From positions 1,857,001-1,921,000 of the forward strand of contig CM070903.1 of assembly GCA_036417435.1 (NCBI GenBank): a DNA stretch of 64,000 bases, in the 5' to 3' direction. This document shows, one piece after another, positions 1 through 11,193 of the stretch. Position 1 is the first letter of the stretch, and the number at the start of each line of letters is the position of its first letter. Source of the DNA: Inia geoffrensis. Taxonomy: Eukaryota; Chordata; Mammalia; Artiodactyla; Iniidae. A program made the translations under genes and the position numbers. Below the pieces are notes generated by a model. It was given only the letters and a program-made list of their open reading frames with translations. It did no database searches and was not told where the DNA came from.

Positions 1-176
1 AGCAGCAGACAGGGCGGGGTGAGTCTGACCGGACACACACCTCCTGGCCCGGGCCTGGCCTCGGTGACCCCCGAGGCCCAGACTTGGCCTCCCAGGGACC
101 CTCCCTCCCGCCCATCACTCCCAGGCCTGAGCCCCTCCTGTGGTCTGGGCCCTGGGCCCTCGAGCCCCGGTGCTAC

Positions 177-357
177 CTGTGGTCTGGGCCACCTTGACCA
201 GGCCTCTTCGGAAGACACTCTTCAACCTGGGCTTCATGTTGAAGTCCTTGGCCCCGCCCGTCACGGAGATGAGAAGGTTGGGGACGTCCAGGCCCCAGTG
301 CTGGGTCATGAGGTGGTAAATCAGGCTGGACGGTGTGTCCTGGGACAGGCGGACGTA
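177..357 (-). CDS. TRPM2: TRPM2 fourth coding exon, residues 145-204
   Basis: This 181-nt exon encodes YVRLSQDTPSSLIYHL, then the core MTQHWGLDVPNLL and ISVTGGAKDFN. The acceptor is CCCCGCAG and the donor GTAGCA at 176; phase 1. The downstream exons lie left of the window. Confidence 0.95.
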
Positions 358-3300
358 CTGCGGGGAGGTCAGGAGACCCCAGAGAGTCAGTGAGCGGCCA
401 CCCCCGTCCCAGAGCCCAGCCGTCCCGCACCAGCAGCGTCTGAGAGTCCCAGCTGCGCGGGTGGATGCTCACACCCGGGTCCAGACCCAGCGAGTAAAAG
501 TGGCCGCACCCGAGCAGGACACTGATTGAGGGAAGGGGGAGGCTGCCCAGAGGAGACCAGCCCCTGGCCCCTGTTTTGGGAGCACCCCCGGCCTGAGCCC
601 CATGCCCGATTCCAGTCTCGCTGGAAGGCCACGCCCGCCATCGCCTCCGCAGGGTCTGACCGGCTGCTGCCCGCCTGCCCCGCCCCCATGCTGCAGAAGA
701 CCGCCTCTCCCCTCCCCGCTCCCACCAATGCTCCGCAGAGGACGCCCCTCTCAGGTTAAGCCAGCTGCCTGGAGAGGCCTGGCATCGCACCGACACTGGC
801 TCACGAGGGGCAGGGCTTGGGGCCGGCGCCCACCCCAGCCCGACCCTCCTTGCTCAGCCTCTTGGGCCAAGTGGGCAGCGTCAGCGACTCAGAGTCGTCG
901 AGGGAAAAGGTCACACCCAGCTAACAAGAAGCTCAAGGTCCCAGAACCCCAGCACAGAAATAAGTGGCTACACCAGACCCTCCAGGACAGTGCGGCCCAA
1001 GAGCTGCCACGGAATCCTCCGGAAGGCTGGTTAAAACCAGGGCGGCTGGGCCTCCGATTCAGCAGGTCTGGGGTGGGGTCCAAAAATCTGCTTGGAGGTA
1101 CTGCTGGTCCAGCAATCCCTCTGAGTCTGCAGCAGCTGGGAGCGCAGTGGGGCCTGGGCCTCCGGCTGCTGTCGCTCCCCCTGCCCCGGTGCTCCCGGGC
1201 AGGCCTGGGACCCCGCCCCCCGCTGGCAGGGCTCTCGCCTCTGCTCCTGGGTCTCACCCCATCCTCGAGGTCCTCCCCACTGCCCTCCCTCCCCCCCCAC
1301 CCCCCGCCGCCCACTCCCTCCTGGCAGTGACAAAAGCCATCCGGGCCACCCTGCCCACACCCTGCAGAGCACCAGCAGTGGCCCTGCCTGCTCCCTGAGG
1401 GCACCGCGTGTCTCCCGTTTGCCATGAGAGCCGCACCCACTCCGCCCTCAGCGCTGGGCAGGTGGGCTCCGCCCCGGGTTTCTGCCAGCCTCCCACTCCC
1501 ACCCCAGGGAGTCCCAGCTACCTCGGTCACCCGCAGTGGGCTCTGGTCCACAGTAAGAGCGATGGAGTCATGGAAACCAACCTTTCCCACCTTCTGGCCC
1601 AAGCCCGTGAAGACGATGTCACCAAAGGCGTCTGTTGGCATCTCCTGGACGTGCTTTTTCGGGTCCCACTCCTTGCCCTGGAAGGCGTGGGGCCTGGTGG
1701 CCTCCTCCAAGTGCTGTTCACGCGTGTAGCCGCACTCACACACCACCTTCCTGCAAAGCCACTCGGTCACCAGGGGTGACCAGCGCCTGCCGCTGCCCCA
1801 CTGCGGGCGTCAGAGGAGGCCCAGAGGGGTCAGGACTGGCGGCCCAGCAGGGCAAACGAGGTGCCCCAGCCGAGAGCCCGTGGAGACACACAATCGTCAA
1901 ACTTCTAAAAACTAAAGACAAAGACAAAAATCTTGAAAGTCGGAAATGACACCTTACCTATCGGGAAAATAATTCCAACAACTGACTTTGAATCAGAGCC
2001 ACAAACAAGTGGCAGAAAGAAGTGACACGACGAGATTTTTCAAAGGACAGAAACTACCAGTCCAGAGTTCTACATCCAGCAAAAATGTCCTTCACATATG
2101 AAAGGGACGTCAAGACACTCTCAGATGAAAGGAAACTAGGGAATTTGTCACCAGAACTGCCCCAAAAAGGCTGGCTAGAGAAGGGTCTCTAAAGAGAAAC
2201 AAAATGTTAAAAGAAGGAATTTTGGAATATTAAAAAGGAAGAATGAACAGTGGGAAGAGTAAAAGTATGGGTGAATATAGCACAATTTCCTTTTCTTGAA
2301 TTTTCTGAAGTATGTGTGATGGCTGAAGAAAAATTGCACCATGATCTAACATAATTCTCAGTGCATGTGGACAAAATTTTGTAAATAATTATATTATAAA
2401 CGGGGAAGGGCAAAGTGTTGTAAAAGGTGGGACTGTTTCTACACTTCATTCAACTTGGTAAATGTCAACACCAGGAGACTCTGATGAGTTTTGGATACAT
2501 CAGTAGGTAAGTAGATGTCAGTAACATGTGATGAGTTGTGGATATATAACGTAATACCTGGAACAGCCACTAAAAAAAAAAGCTATGCAAAGATATACGG
2601 TCAAAAAGAGCATAGATAAATCAAAATGGAACTCTATGAATTATTCAAGTAACTCACAGAAAAGCAGGAAAAGAAAAACAGAGAGTAATGTAAACCAGAA
2701 AATACAGCGGCAGACTTAAGTCCTAATATATCAACAGTCACATTAAATGTAACATTCTAAATACACTGATCAAAAAAATCAGAGACTGGCAGAGTAGGTA
2801 AAAAAAATAATAAGACCCAAAATTTGCCATCCACTAAAACCTCACTACAAATATTGTGATGGCGGCCACTTTGCTCCTCGGCAGCAGACAGGAGGCAACT
2901 ACCAACACACACCACTTGAATGGATGTCAAAGGCATTCCGCTGAGTGAAAAAAGCCAGTCTCAACAGATCACACTGTGTATGGCTCCATTTATATGACAT
3001 TCTGGAAAGGAAGCAGTTATAGGGATGAGAGCAGATGAGTGGTTGCCAGGGTTACAGATGGTGGGGAAGAGGAGGTGACCGTGTAACCACTGGTGGAACC
3101 ATGGGATCTACCTGTAGTATCTTTGCAACTTCCTATAAATATATAGTTATTTCAAAAGAAAAAGGTTTAAAAAGCACACAGTGCAGGCTCCAAGCAGAAA
3201 CTTCTGGACACAGGGCTAGCACGATACACGTGGTCCCTCAAAGAGAACGCCCTGCTACCCCTTTTCAATGTCACCTCCTCTCTTGCCTTCTTTGTCTTTG

Positions 3301-6300
3301 TGGGTTGAAATCGTTTTATTCCTTTACGGCTATTCTTTGGGGTTGCAGGAGAGAGAGAAAACAGCAACCATGCTCTTTACAGCTTGTTTAATTGGAAATC
3401 TACACATTTTTTTAGAGTCCGGCTTTTGCTAGTAACAAGTGACCTAGAAGACTAGATATAGATGAGACCAAATCAAAAAAGTCCAAAAGCAGGTGAAACC
3501 TGAGCCGATGACATGGGGGAAACACAACTGGACTCAGAGAGAAAACAAGTTTCCCTGCTGCTTACGGAGTGCTTGTCCGTAGGGGCTTCTGACTCTCAAC
3601 TTCTCAATCGTTAAATGGGAAAAATAATACACTGTCTGACCTCGAGCTTGCAAAACTTGTGAGGGCCAAATGAGGTTCTAGATGGGAAATAATTTATAAA
3701 ATTCGTGCAGGTTAACTAACCATGCAGAGAACCAAGGATGGTAAGAGGGCCACGGCCCACCCTGTACCCCAGTCTCCTGGGCTCACTTGGGTGCCCTTTC
3801 TCCATCCACAAGGCACGTCCCTGGCTACCCCTGGTCCCACGGCTCAGGCCGGGGCCCCCAGGGCTGGGGCCAGCCATAAGGAACTCCCAGCACGCCCCGT
3901 ACACCTTCCTCTACGACCCCTAGGGACTCAAGTCACTCGCAGACTCAAAGGGCTCTCTCTGAGCACCTCGTGTAAGCTCCTCCATTTACGGAGGAGAGAT
4001 CTGGGTCCGAGGCGGGGAAGAGGGTCATCAGGACAAAGACCCCTTTTATGATGATCTGGAGCCAGACGTGCATGATCACCGACGGTGACGCTGCTCCTGG
4101 AGTCCTGGGATGTGCCCAGGGTGTGATCACAAAAAGTGCCCCGGTAGGAGCTCACGCTCCAGCTTGGCTGAAGGCTACCCAAAATTTTCTCATAGGTTCT
4201 AACAGTTAGCCTAGAACAGACCCTTTCCCTCCTCTCGCTTTCTTTTTTTTTTTTTTTTTTTTTGCGGTACGCGGGCCTCTCACTGTTGTGGCCTCTCCCG
4301 TTGCGGAGCACAGGCTCCGGACGCGCAGGCTCAGCGGCCATGGCTCACAGGTCCAGTCGCTCCGCGGCATGTGGGATCTTCCCGGACCGGGGCATGAACC
4401 CGCGTCCCCCACATCGGCAGGCGGACTCTCAACCACTGCGCCACCAGGGAAGCCCTAAACCTATTTTTAAAAACTAAAACTGGAGACCTCAGTACAAAGC
4501 ACTCTCTGCATACTGTCAGGATAATCGGTGTGAACTTGAATTCTGATTACCACCAAGTACTTTAGAGGTTGCCAGCCTTGAGGCCGTCATCTGGAGCACG
4601 GTGGCCACTTTCTCTGACGCGAGGGTCCGCCCCTACCACCACCCAGGGAGAAATGAGGGCTCTCGTCTGAAAGGGAGCCAAGCTGGAGCGTGAACTCCCA
4701 CCCGGGGCACTTTTTGTGATCACAACCTGGGCACATCCCAGGACCCCAGGAGCAGCGTCACCGTCGGTTGTCATGCACGTCTGGATCCAGATCATCGTCC
4801 TCTTCTATCATACCCGCAGAGGACACCCTTCCTCCCTGTACTGTTCACAGTCTGAGCTGGATGCTGGCCATCTGTCCAGCAGGGAAGTAATAACGTAACT
4901 CAGACACGGTCAGAGCTCAGAGAGGACCACAAAGCCACACGATTGCAGTGCCATCGGCAACTGGCATAAAAGAGAAACACGGAGTGTAGTGGGGGAGAGG
5001 TTACATCCCAGGGCGTGGTCAGGGAGGGCTCCAAGGCAGAGGCAGCGTCACCAGGTGACAAAGGAGTGGAAGGAAGAAAGAGCGAGGCCCATTTGTGGCA
5101 CAGCGCAGACGAGGGTGTGTCCGGAGGGGAAATGCAAACACGAGTCAACCCTGTTTGTGGGGTACGTGGAAACACTCCGAGCATCCCAGGCTGGTACAGA
5201 CACAGGGACTGTCCCCCACTGAGGTCCCCCCGTCGGCCCTGCTCTGATCAGCCATTCCACGTGGGAACAGGGAAGGGGCCGTAAACACAGAACAAGACAC
5301 TCACCCAGCATCGGACAGTTTGGAGCTTTCCACAAAGTACATGCATTCTTTCTTCTTGATATTCTCAGGAATCCATGAACTAAGGTTTCCTTGCTGAGGG
5401 TAAAAAGGGCACTTTGAGATCCTGAGACAGTCAAATCAGCACTCTTCCAAAGACCCCATCCCACACTTCACTCAGACCCGCCTGTGCGCCCTGGCACACT
5501 TCAGGGGTCTTTCTTCAGAGACGGGAGACCGAGCTCTCCCCATCACCTGCTGGAGGCCCTCAGGAGCAGATCGGGGAGGGAAGAGTGAGCCTGAGGAATC
5601 GCTTCCTCCTGGGCCCCAGGGAATGTTCACAGCCCTTTACAGTTTATAGGTCAATGTTGCCTATAAACTGGGAAGCATTGTGCTTCCAGGTTGTGCCCTT
5701 CCTCAGGAAAAGCGTGATGTGGTGCAAAGGCGGCCAATGTGTGTCAGGATACCTGCCTATGTCCCGTGGGACTGCGGGCTGAGACATGAGACACCCTCCT
5801 CCCACCCGATCAGGGGCTGTGACATTCAAGTGTCTCCAACACAGGCCTGCCGGGGCTTTCCGTGAAGCCAACCCAGGACTTGGAGGGTGCCCGGGACCTT
5901 CCCTGTTGGGAGAGGACATGCAGTCACTGCACAGTGATGTGGGTGGAGGGCTTTTTGTGAGGGTGGCCTGGGACCCTAGTGCCTACCCAGCACTTTCCCA
6001 AGCAGGCCAAGGACAGGGACAGTCCCCGGGCACAGACCCAGCCACCCAGCGCTCTCTCCAAGTCCCCTCCGCTAAAGGGCCTTTCTGGGCTGGAGCCCCC
6101 AGCTCAGCCGGGTCTCTGCCCTCCCTGGGTGTTCACTGTACCCCACCAGGAACCTGGCAGACCCGGCGACCCCCAGACCTACCTTTTCACAGTTGCCGAA
6201 GGGGTACTGCGACCTCCTGCTCCTGCAGAGGTTGCTGTTGCTTTGCCGGAGGTTGGGGACCATGCCCAGGTCAGCCACCCTCCTGGGCTGCACCCCGAAG

Positions 6301-6356
6301 CCGTCCTCCTGCCTGGAGCCGGCTCCATCCCTACGCCTCAGCATCGCCGGCTCCAT
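177..6356 (-). CDS. TRPM2: TRPM2, N-terminal coding exons (partial gene)
   Basis: Four coding exons join as 6183-6356, 5305-5393, 1582-1750 and 177-357 on the minus strand (613 nt, 204 codons plus one base). The frame is unbroken across all three junctions and every junction is GT-AG. The protein matches the start of TRPM2, a tetrameric plasma-membrane and lysosomal Ca2+ channel opened by ADP-ribose during oxidative stress. Only the cytosolic N-terminus is here: the poorly conserved leader (1-58) and the start of the MHR1/2 region, a Rossmann-like SLOG/LSDAT fold with the VTGGAK loop near residue 180. The six-helix pore and the C-terminal NUDT9-H domain lie beyond the left edge. The initiator has a purine at -3 and G at +4. 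Gene identity is very secure; 5' UTR structure is inferred. Confidence 0.96.
358..1581 (-). other. TRPM2 intron between third and fourth coding exons
   Basis: GC-rich intronic sequence of 1.2 kb. I see no further exon, repeat family or conserved coding match in it. A short C-rich tract lies at 1286-1310. Confidence 0.85.
1582..1750 (-). CDS. TRPM2: TRPM2 third coding exon, residues 88-144
   Basis: This 169-nt exon encodes KVVCECGYTREQHLEEATRP through DIVFTGLGQKVGK, the entry to MHR1. The acceptor is CTTTGCAG and the donor GTTGGT is weaker than its neighbours. It ends in phase 0. Confidence 0.95.
1950..2860 (+). mobile_element. L1M-type LINE fragment
   Basis: This AT-rich block contains stretches typical of ancient mammalian L1. 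At 2560-2640 it reads like the L1M segment 'aacagccactaaaaaaa...aaatcaaaatgga', and at 2730-2830 like 'taatatatcaacagtcacat...' followed by 'agagactggcagagt'. No open frame survives. Recognised by eye; subfamily unknown. Confidence 0.6.
2880..3165 (+). mobile_element. L1 3'-end-like fragment
   Basis: The stretch 'ccgctgagtgaaaaaagcca' near 2940, then 'atttatatgacattctgga' and 'gatgagtggttgccagggtt', is the common 3' portion of old L1M elements. It probably continues the LINE block just upstream. Confidence 0.55.
4050..4171 (+). repeat. Left arm of a 120-bp inverted repeat
   Basis: This segment matches the reverse complement of 4676-4797 with about eight differences by hand alignment (near 93%). 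The shared core includes 'gacggtgacgctgctcctgg' and 'gtgatcacaaaaagtgcccc'. The flanks do not match. Confidence 0.85.
4244..4455 (-). mobile_element. CHR SINE (cetacean tRNA-Glu-derived)
   Basis: Reversed full-length copy: a T-run, then the body, ending in the complement of the usual head 'gggcttccctggtggcgcag'. The family is restricted to cetaceans and close relatives, and this is the best organism marker in the window. No clear target-site duplication was found. Confidence 0.9.
4676..4797 (-). repeat. Right arm of the 120-bp inverted repeat
   Basis: Reverse-complement partner of 4050-4171, about 505 bp away, with the SINE between the arms. Confidence 0.85.
5305..5393 (-). CDS. TRPM2: TRPM2 second coding exon, residues 59-87
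   Basis: This 89-nt exon encodes QGNLSSWIPENIKKKE followed by CMYFVESSKLSDA. The acceptor is CCTCAG and the donor GTGAGT; it ends in phase 2 (GG, completed to Gly88 by the next exon). It is nearly identical to the human segment. Confidence 0.95.
5394..6182 (-). other. TRPM2 intron between first and second coding exons
   Basis: A 789-nt intron with GTAG... and ...CTCAG ends. Nothing else is recognised in it. Confidence 0.85.
6183..6356 (-). CDS. TRPM2: TRPM2 first coding exon, residues 1-58
   Basis: The exon opens with MEPAMLRRRDGAGS and ends in NCEK before a GTAG donor at 6182, phase 0. It is rich in Arg and Ser, as in the human protein's disordered leader. A good acceptor (CCTTGCAG, 6427-6434) suggests the exon begins at 6426, giving about 70 nt of 5' UTR. 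Confidence 0.93.
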
Positions 6357-6570
6357 CCTGACAGCCCCACTTTGGCTCCGCAGAGCGGGCTCTGTCCCGC
6401 TCCCTCAGAATGGGCTTCTCTCCAGCCTGCAAGGCTGAGGGGCCTGGAAGTGAGGTCGGAGGTAGGTGCGACCCAGGCTGAGCAGCTGGAGCTTATCAGT
6501 CTGAGCGATTAGACATTTCAAGAGGAAATTAACAGCAGGAGCACAGGGGAGCTAAGCGCTGATGCAGTAA

Positions 6571-6983
6571 AAAGATAAGGTGACCATGTTTTTCATCCCC
6601 AACTGCACATGCACAGAAAAGTTCCTCAGAGGTCAGAAAGGGAGAGGGCATCAGCCCCTAACATGTCCTGTCAACCTCCCAGAGACCCTCGCACTAGAAG
6701 CCATCTTGGCTAGAAGATGCGTGCGCACACAGGGAAGGGCCCCAAGTCAGACCGGATATGGGAACAAAGCGAGATGATTGGCCAGAGGAAAACAAAGACC
6801 TGGAAAACGGCCCCCATGTAAGTGATCTAAGCCACCGCATTGCACGTGACTCTCTGAGCCCACCCGTGTGTCTATCTGCGGGTATTCTATTCATCATAAA
6901 CTCTTTACTCGCCTCACTACTTTCTGTCTCTTTGCTGATTTCTTTCTTCAAAGCAGACAGGAACCAGGGTTCTGACCCTAGCC
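6571..6983 (+). mobile_element. LTR-like block (endogenous retrovirus)
   Basis: The block has the composition of an LTR: an upstream GC-mixed part, then CATAAACTCTTTACTCGCCT near 6896-6915 resembling an R-region poly(A) signal, then a pyrimidine-rich U5 and a CA end. It is non-coding. Family assignment is a guess (class I). Confidence 0.45.
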
Positions 6984-6988
6984 ACTAG

Positions 6989-7110
6989 TCCCTGGTGGTC
7001 TGGCAGTTAGGATTCGGCACACTCACCACCTTGGCCCAGGTTCAATTCCCAGTCAAGGAACTGAGATCCTACTTCAAGCTGCCACACCCCATGGCCACCC
7101 GAGGTCCGAA
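6989..7110 (+). mobile_element. SINE with tRNA-Glu head (CHR-1-like)
   Basis: The first 72 bases (6989-7060) follow mammalian tRNA-Glu end to end, with a recognisable acceptor stem, CTC anticodon and B box (GGTTCAATTCC), at roughly ten mismatches. A SINE-type tail follows. It is a retroposon rather than a functional tRNA gene because the stems carry unpaired changes. Confidence 0.7.
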
Positions 7111-7454
7111 ACAGGCCATGGGGGATGCTGCGGTGCATCCTGGGAAATGAGTCAGATGTGTCCTCATGCAGGGCCCCATCTGCTCGCCGGTCTGTACATT
7201 TCCCTGGATGCCCAAGCTCTAGCCCCATCGGGCCCTGGGCAGTCTGGAGGCACGTGCGCATCTCTGGGGCCCAGCCACCCACTCATAACCTCAGGTCACT
7301 GGGAAGGGCCAGAGAAAGGGCGCCATCCCCCCGCCACCACTCCTTGTGTGCCCGGTGGTGCCCAGGAGCCCCCAGAGCCGGAGGGGAACCACCCAGTCAT
7401 CACATGTGGTGCTCACGCTGGGGTCCCATCCTCCTGTTTCCAGACGTGGTTCAC

Positions 7455-7616
7455 TTTTTTTTTTTTTTTTTTTGATTGTGCAAGGTCTTAGTTGTGGCTC
7501 GCTGGCTCATTAGTTGCAGCATGCATGTGGGATCTAGTTCCCTGACCAGGGATCGAACCTGGGTCCCCTGCATTGGGAGTGCAGAGTCTTAACCACTGTG
7601 CCACCAGGGAAGTCCC
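7455..7616 (-). mobile_element. Older CHR-family SINE
   Basis: Reversed copy with a T-run at 7455 and the complement of 'gggacttccctggtggcaca' at its right end. It is shorter and more diverged from the two young copies, with 'ctagttccctgaccaggga' in the body. The flanks tggttcac and tgatccac may be a decayed target-site duplication. Confidence 0.85.
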
Positions 7617-8093
7617 ATGATCCACTCCTTTTGTTTTCCAAAAAGGAAAAAAGCCCCCACTGCCCACAGCTGGTTTCAGGGAGTGGCACAGCTCTGCACT
7701 CCATCACACAGGTCCTCCAAATAGAACAGATCTCATTTCCTCAAATCCTTTGCTCCAGCTCTGACCTGGTCTCCATGACTGAGACCTCCTTAAGCAGCCC
7801 GATCATTTTCCTCAGTTTACAAACAGGAAAAACAAATGTGTGTGAACCCCACAGGCCTTCCCTGGAGCCATGATGCCCATGATGATATCCCATCATGTCA
7901 CCCCGTATCACCCCAGGGTGTCATCCAGGGAGGCACCCCCCACCCAGCTGCTCCAAGGGTGTGAACGGGGGCCATCTGGGGCAGAGAGCAGGTCACAAGG
8001 TCTCCCTCCGTCTCCTGCCCTGAAGCCCTTTCTGGCCACATCACCTTCCCCCTCACATCACGGTCACGGATGGACAGGCCTTTCTCTGCCCAT

Positions 8094-8605
8094 TGTTGGG
8101 GCCCAGTGTAGGTGGCCCCAAAATATGCCTCAAAGGCATATTGATTATTTTGAATTAGAGTTTCTTAAGAAACGACCAATGCAAGAGAGACACTCTGACC
8201 CTCCTTTCTGTCTCCCTGAGAGCAGGAAATAAGTCTCTCATGTGAAAGGTGCACCCCTGCACCTGGAGGTCGAAGGACACCCTTATCATCAAAGATGGGG
8301 AATTCGGGGCCGAGAAGCCTGTACAAACCAATCTCATGACTACTCTCATTGACTAACACCCAAACTCTGCTTAGATCCTTCATTCGTTGGGCACCCCAAA
8401 CCTGAGTTTCTTTGTCCTGTCAATTCTTTACAAATTTATACTAAAAAGTACAAAAGCTGCCTGCTTTGGCCACTTCTTAGGTGCCATTTCTACGAATTAA
8501 AATTAGTTTCTTTCTCTCCTGCTAATCTGTCTTGTGTAAATTTAACTGTTAGTCCAGCCACAATAACCCTAGAGGGGCAGTGGAGGGAGTTTCCCCTCCC
8601 TAACA
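8094..8605 (+). mobile_element. Solo LTR, ERV1-like
   Basis: About 510 bp from TGTTGGGGCC to CCTAACA with LTR composition, including a U3 with 'caaaggcatattgattattt' and a late A-rich R region. There is no internal region beside it, so it is probably a solo LTR. The target-site duplication is unclear. Confidence 0.55.
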
Positions 8606-8889
8606 CCCTTCAACCAGCGTCAGCATGCGGTCACTGTGCTCAGGGGAGGGGCGCGGATTTGCAGGGAGTGAGGCACCCATCCGGCCCTCATCTGGCCCAC
8701 CCTCTTCGGGGCCGCTCAGCTCAATACTGGGCACTTGGGCTTCAGCCACCCAGTCGCTGGCGCGCAGGGCTCAGGCCACCCTCACCTCTGCATTCTCATT
8801 CCCTCCTCCGGGTGGCTCCCGTCCCCCTTGCTCCTGGGCCACGGCCACTCCCAGAGGCGCCCACACCTTCTCAGAAGAAGGAGTCAAAC

Positions 8890-10880
8890 CTCCCTCACAT
8901 GAAAGCACCAGGATAACACAGAACATTGGTACCAGGAGTAGGGGCTGCTGGTACAAACACCTGCAAATGGAAAAGGAGTTCCGGAACCGAGCAATGCGCA
9001 GAATGGAAGAGGGCACTAGAAAAAGAACGGAGGGGCGCTAGAAAAAGCCTCCATCCCTGACAAGCTTGGTGAGGGGAGCTCAGAGGAGAGGGGAGCTCAG
9101 AGCTGGAGAGAGGGCCTCAGCCTCCTTAGAGAAGCCTGAGTGCTCACGGGGAGGTGCTGGTAGAAAGGTGGACGGTAAAGGCCGCTCCGACGAGCTCTCA
9201 GATGGAAACGAGGACCATGTTATTGGAAACTGGAGGAAAGGGGATCGTGTTATAAAGAGGCAAAGAGCTTGGCTGAACTGCTTCTCTCCTGGTGTTTTGT
9301 GGAAGACAGAACTTGTAAGTGATGAAAGTGGAAATCTGGCTGAGGAAGCATTGAGGCAAAGTGTGGAAAGTACGGCTAAGCCTTCTCTTGAGTGCTTATA
9401 GCAAGTTGTGAGGAGAGAGAAATGACCTAAAGGTGGACTTCTAATCAAAGAGGATTCAGAGTTTAGAGAGCTGGGAGATTCTCAGCCTATAGACAAGGAA
9501 AGGAATGAGAAAGCTTGTTCAGGACAGAAGATGGAGGGTGTGGCCAGGTTTGCTAAGGATGTAGGTGGGCTGTTTGTCTTCATCCAGCTGGGGAGACTGG
9601 TCAGCCATCTCATCAGAAGCTGGGACCCACGTCCCCGACAATGGAAGATTGACCCCAAGGCATTTTGGAGCTCACGGGGCTGCTCTCCCAGCACAGGCCC
9701 AGAGTGGGAGGTCATGAGGGGAGGAAGGATCTCAAAGGGAGGCCCAGCTGCCCTGCACCCCTCCCATCCTGGACTCCTCAGCAGGAGTGTGGCCCCAGCC
9801 AGTCTGGCGTGGCAGCGCCTGCAAGGTGCTGTCTCTGCCGATGGGAAGCATGCACAGCCCTGGGGCGCCAGGGTTGGCGTGGCTACCTGCCCCCGGATTT
9901 GAAGGATGGAGGCGCTCAGAGCCCAGGGCACGCGCCCCAGCAGAGGGCTGCCTCAAGGGCAGTGTGTGGGGCAGGGCAGCCCCAGACCGGTGGAGCCCCT
10001 GGCCTGTGATTCCGGGCCAGGAGCATGCACAGCGGATGGTGCCCAGCAAAACAGAGAGGCAGGACCACCCCCCAGTGGGCCTCAAGGCTTTAGACCTGCT
10101 CAGGACCTGTCACCCTTGCCTTTTTTTCTAACCTCTCCCTTTTGGAATGGGAATGTCCTCCCTACGCCTGTCTGTCCACTGTGTTCTGGAAGCACATGGC
10201 TTGTTGTAAGCATGCAGCACCCTATGGCGCCTTCCAGGGGCAGGCCCTTTCCCCACATCCTCTGCTGTACATTTCCTGCATTGCTTCACATCTGTGAAAC
10301 CACCCGGCCCCCTCCCCCACCAAGTGGAAGATGCTAACTACTTGATGACTGTGAGCATGTAGCCCCCAGACCTACTGGAGACTGAGCATTGATAATGTGA
10401 GGCCCTGTGACCCCGCCCATTACCTCATGATCAGCCAATCAGAGAGCTGAGCACGAGCTGATCACAGACCCTGTGACTCCCCCCATCACTTGGCCTTTAA
10501 CACTGCTTTGCTGAAGGCCATTGGGGAGTTTGGGGTTTGGGGAGGCACAAGCCACCCACCTCCTTGCTCAGCCCTGCAACGAACGTTTCTCTGCTCCAGA
10601 CCCTGACGTTTCAGTTTGTTTTGGCCTCACTGTGTGCCCGTCGGGCACACGAACTTGCACTGGGTAACACTGTGTGGTTCCCCACGTTCACAGCCGGAGA
10701 GGACTCTGCCTCGGGGTGAATCTACCTCGAGTCCCCGCACACCTGACTTAGGTAGTCTTTAGAGGAGACTTTGCATTCAGACTTTGGAGTGGACGCCGGA
10801 ATGCATTAAGATTTGGGGGCTGTTGGGATGCAGTGAACGTATGTTGCATGTGGGAAGGACGTGAGTTTTGGGGGCCAGGA
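8890..10880 (+). mobile_element. MaLR (ERVL-type) internal region, decayed
   Basis: Hallmarks of MaLR internal sequence are present in order: 'cattggtaccaggagtaggg' near 8925, then 'tttggaatgggaatgtcctc' near 10140, and 'cattcagactttggagtgga' with 'gggggctgttgggatgcagt' just before the 3' LTR. There is no intact reading frame. Confidence 0.65.
10343..10669 (+). mobile_element. LTR inserted inside the MaLR remnant
   Basis: It runs from TGATGACTGTGAGC to GGGTAACA, with the typical LTR tract 'gccattggggagtttggggt' and 'ttggcctcactgtgtgcccg'. The expected poly(A) hexamer reads AACGAA. MaLR internal sequence resumes on its right, so it is nested. Confidence 0.5.
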
Positions 10881-11193
10881 TGCTATGGTCTGACTGTGTT
10901 CCCCTAAAATTCCTACATTGAAACCGCCCCCCGAAATGCGGTGGTATTTGGAGATGGGGCATTTGAGTGGTGGTTAAGTCAGGAGGGTGGAGCCCTCGTG
11001 AATGGGATCAGGGTACTTATAAAAGAGACCCCCAAGAGCTCCCTGCAAGCAAAGGGGGCCCTCACCAGCCCTGCGGGCACCTTGTTCTTGCACTTCGAGC
11101 CTCCAGAACTGTGAGGGATAAATGCCTGCTGTTTGTAAACCACCAAACGTGGAATTTTGTTATAGTGGCCGCGGGATGGACTGAGACACGGCA
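10881..11193 (+). mobile_element. MaLR 3' LTR (MLT1/MST type)
   Basis: It starts TGCTATGGTCTGACTG and ends GACACGGCA. Internal landmarks are 'gtatttggagatggggcatt', 'acttataaaagagaccccca', 'gcctccagaactgtgaggga' followed by a TAAA signal, and 'ttttgttatagtggccgcgg'. Orientation matches the internal region to its left. Confidence 0.8.

Larger units (their letters stand above)
1751..5304 (-). other. TRPM2 intron between second and third coding exons
   Basis: A 3.5-kb intron. Its left half is AT-rich old LINE sequence (about 1950-3170). Its right half holds a CHR SINE (4244-4455) between the arms of an inverted repeat (4050-4171 and 4676-4797). No exon is seen. Confidence 0.85.

Noticed and set aside
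602..1770. Frames of 242 and 293 codons overlapping TRPM2 exon and intron
   Set aside because: Only the part matching 1582-1750 on the minus strand is coding; the remainder is intron read-through or antisense shadow.
6989..7060. Functional tRNA-Glu gene
   Set aside because: About ten mismatches, some unpaired in stems, and a SINE tail continue directly from it, so it is a retroposon head.
9066..9450. Possible retroviral gag-like frame in the MaLR remnant
   Set aside because: The MaLR internal region is normally non-coding and decayed; the short frames do not show a continuous conserved domain.
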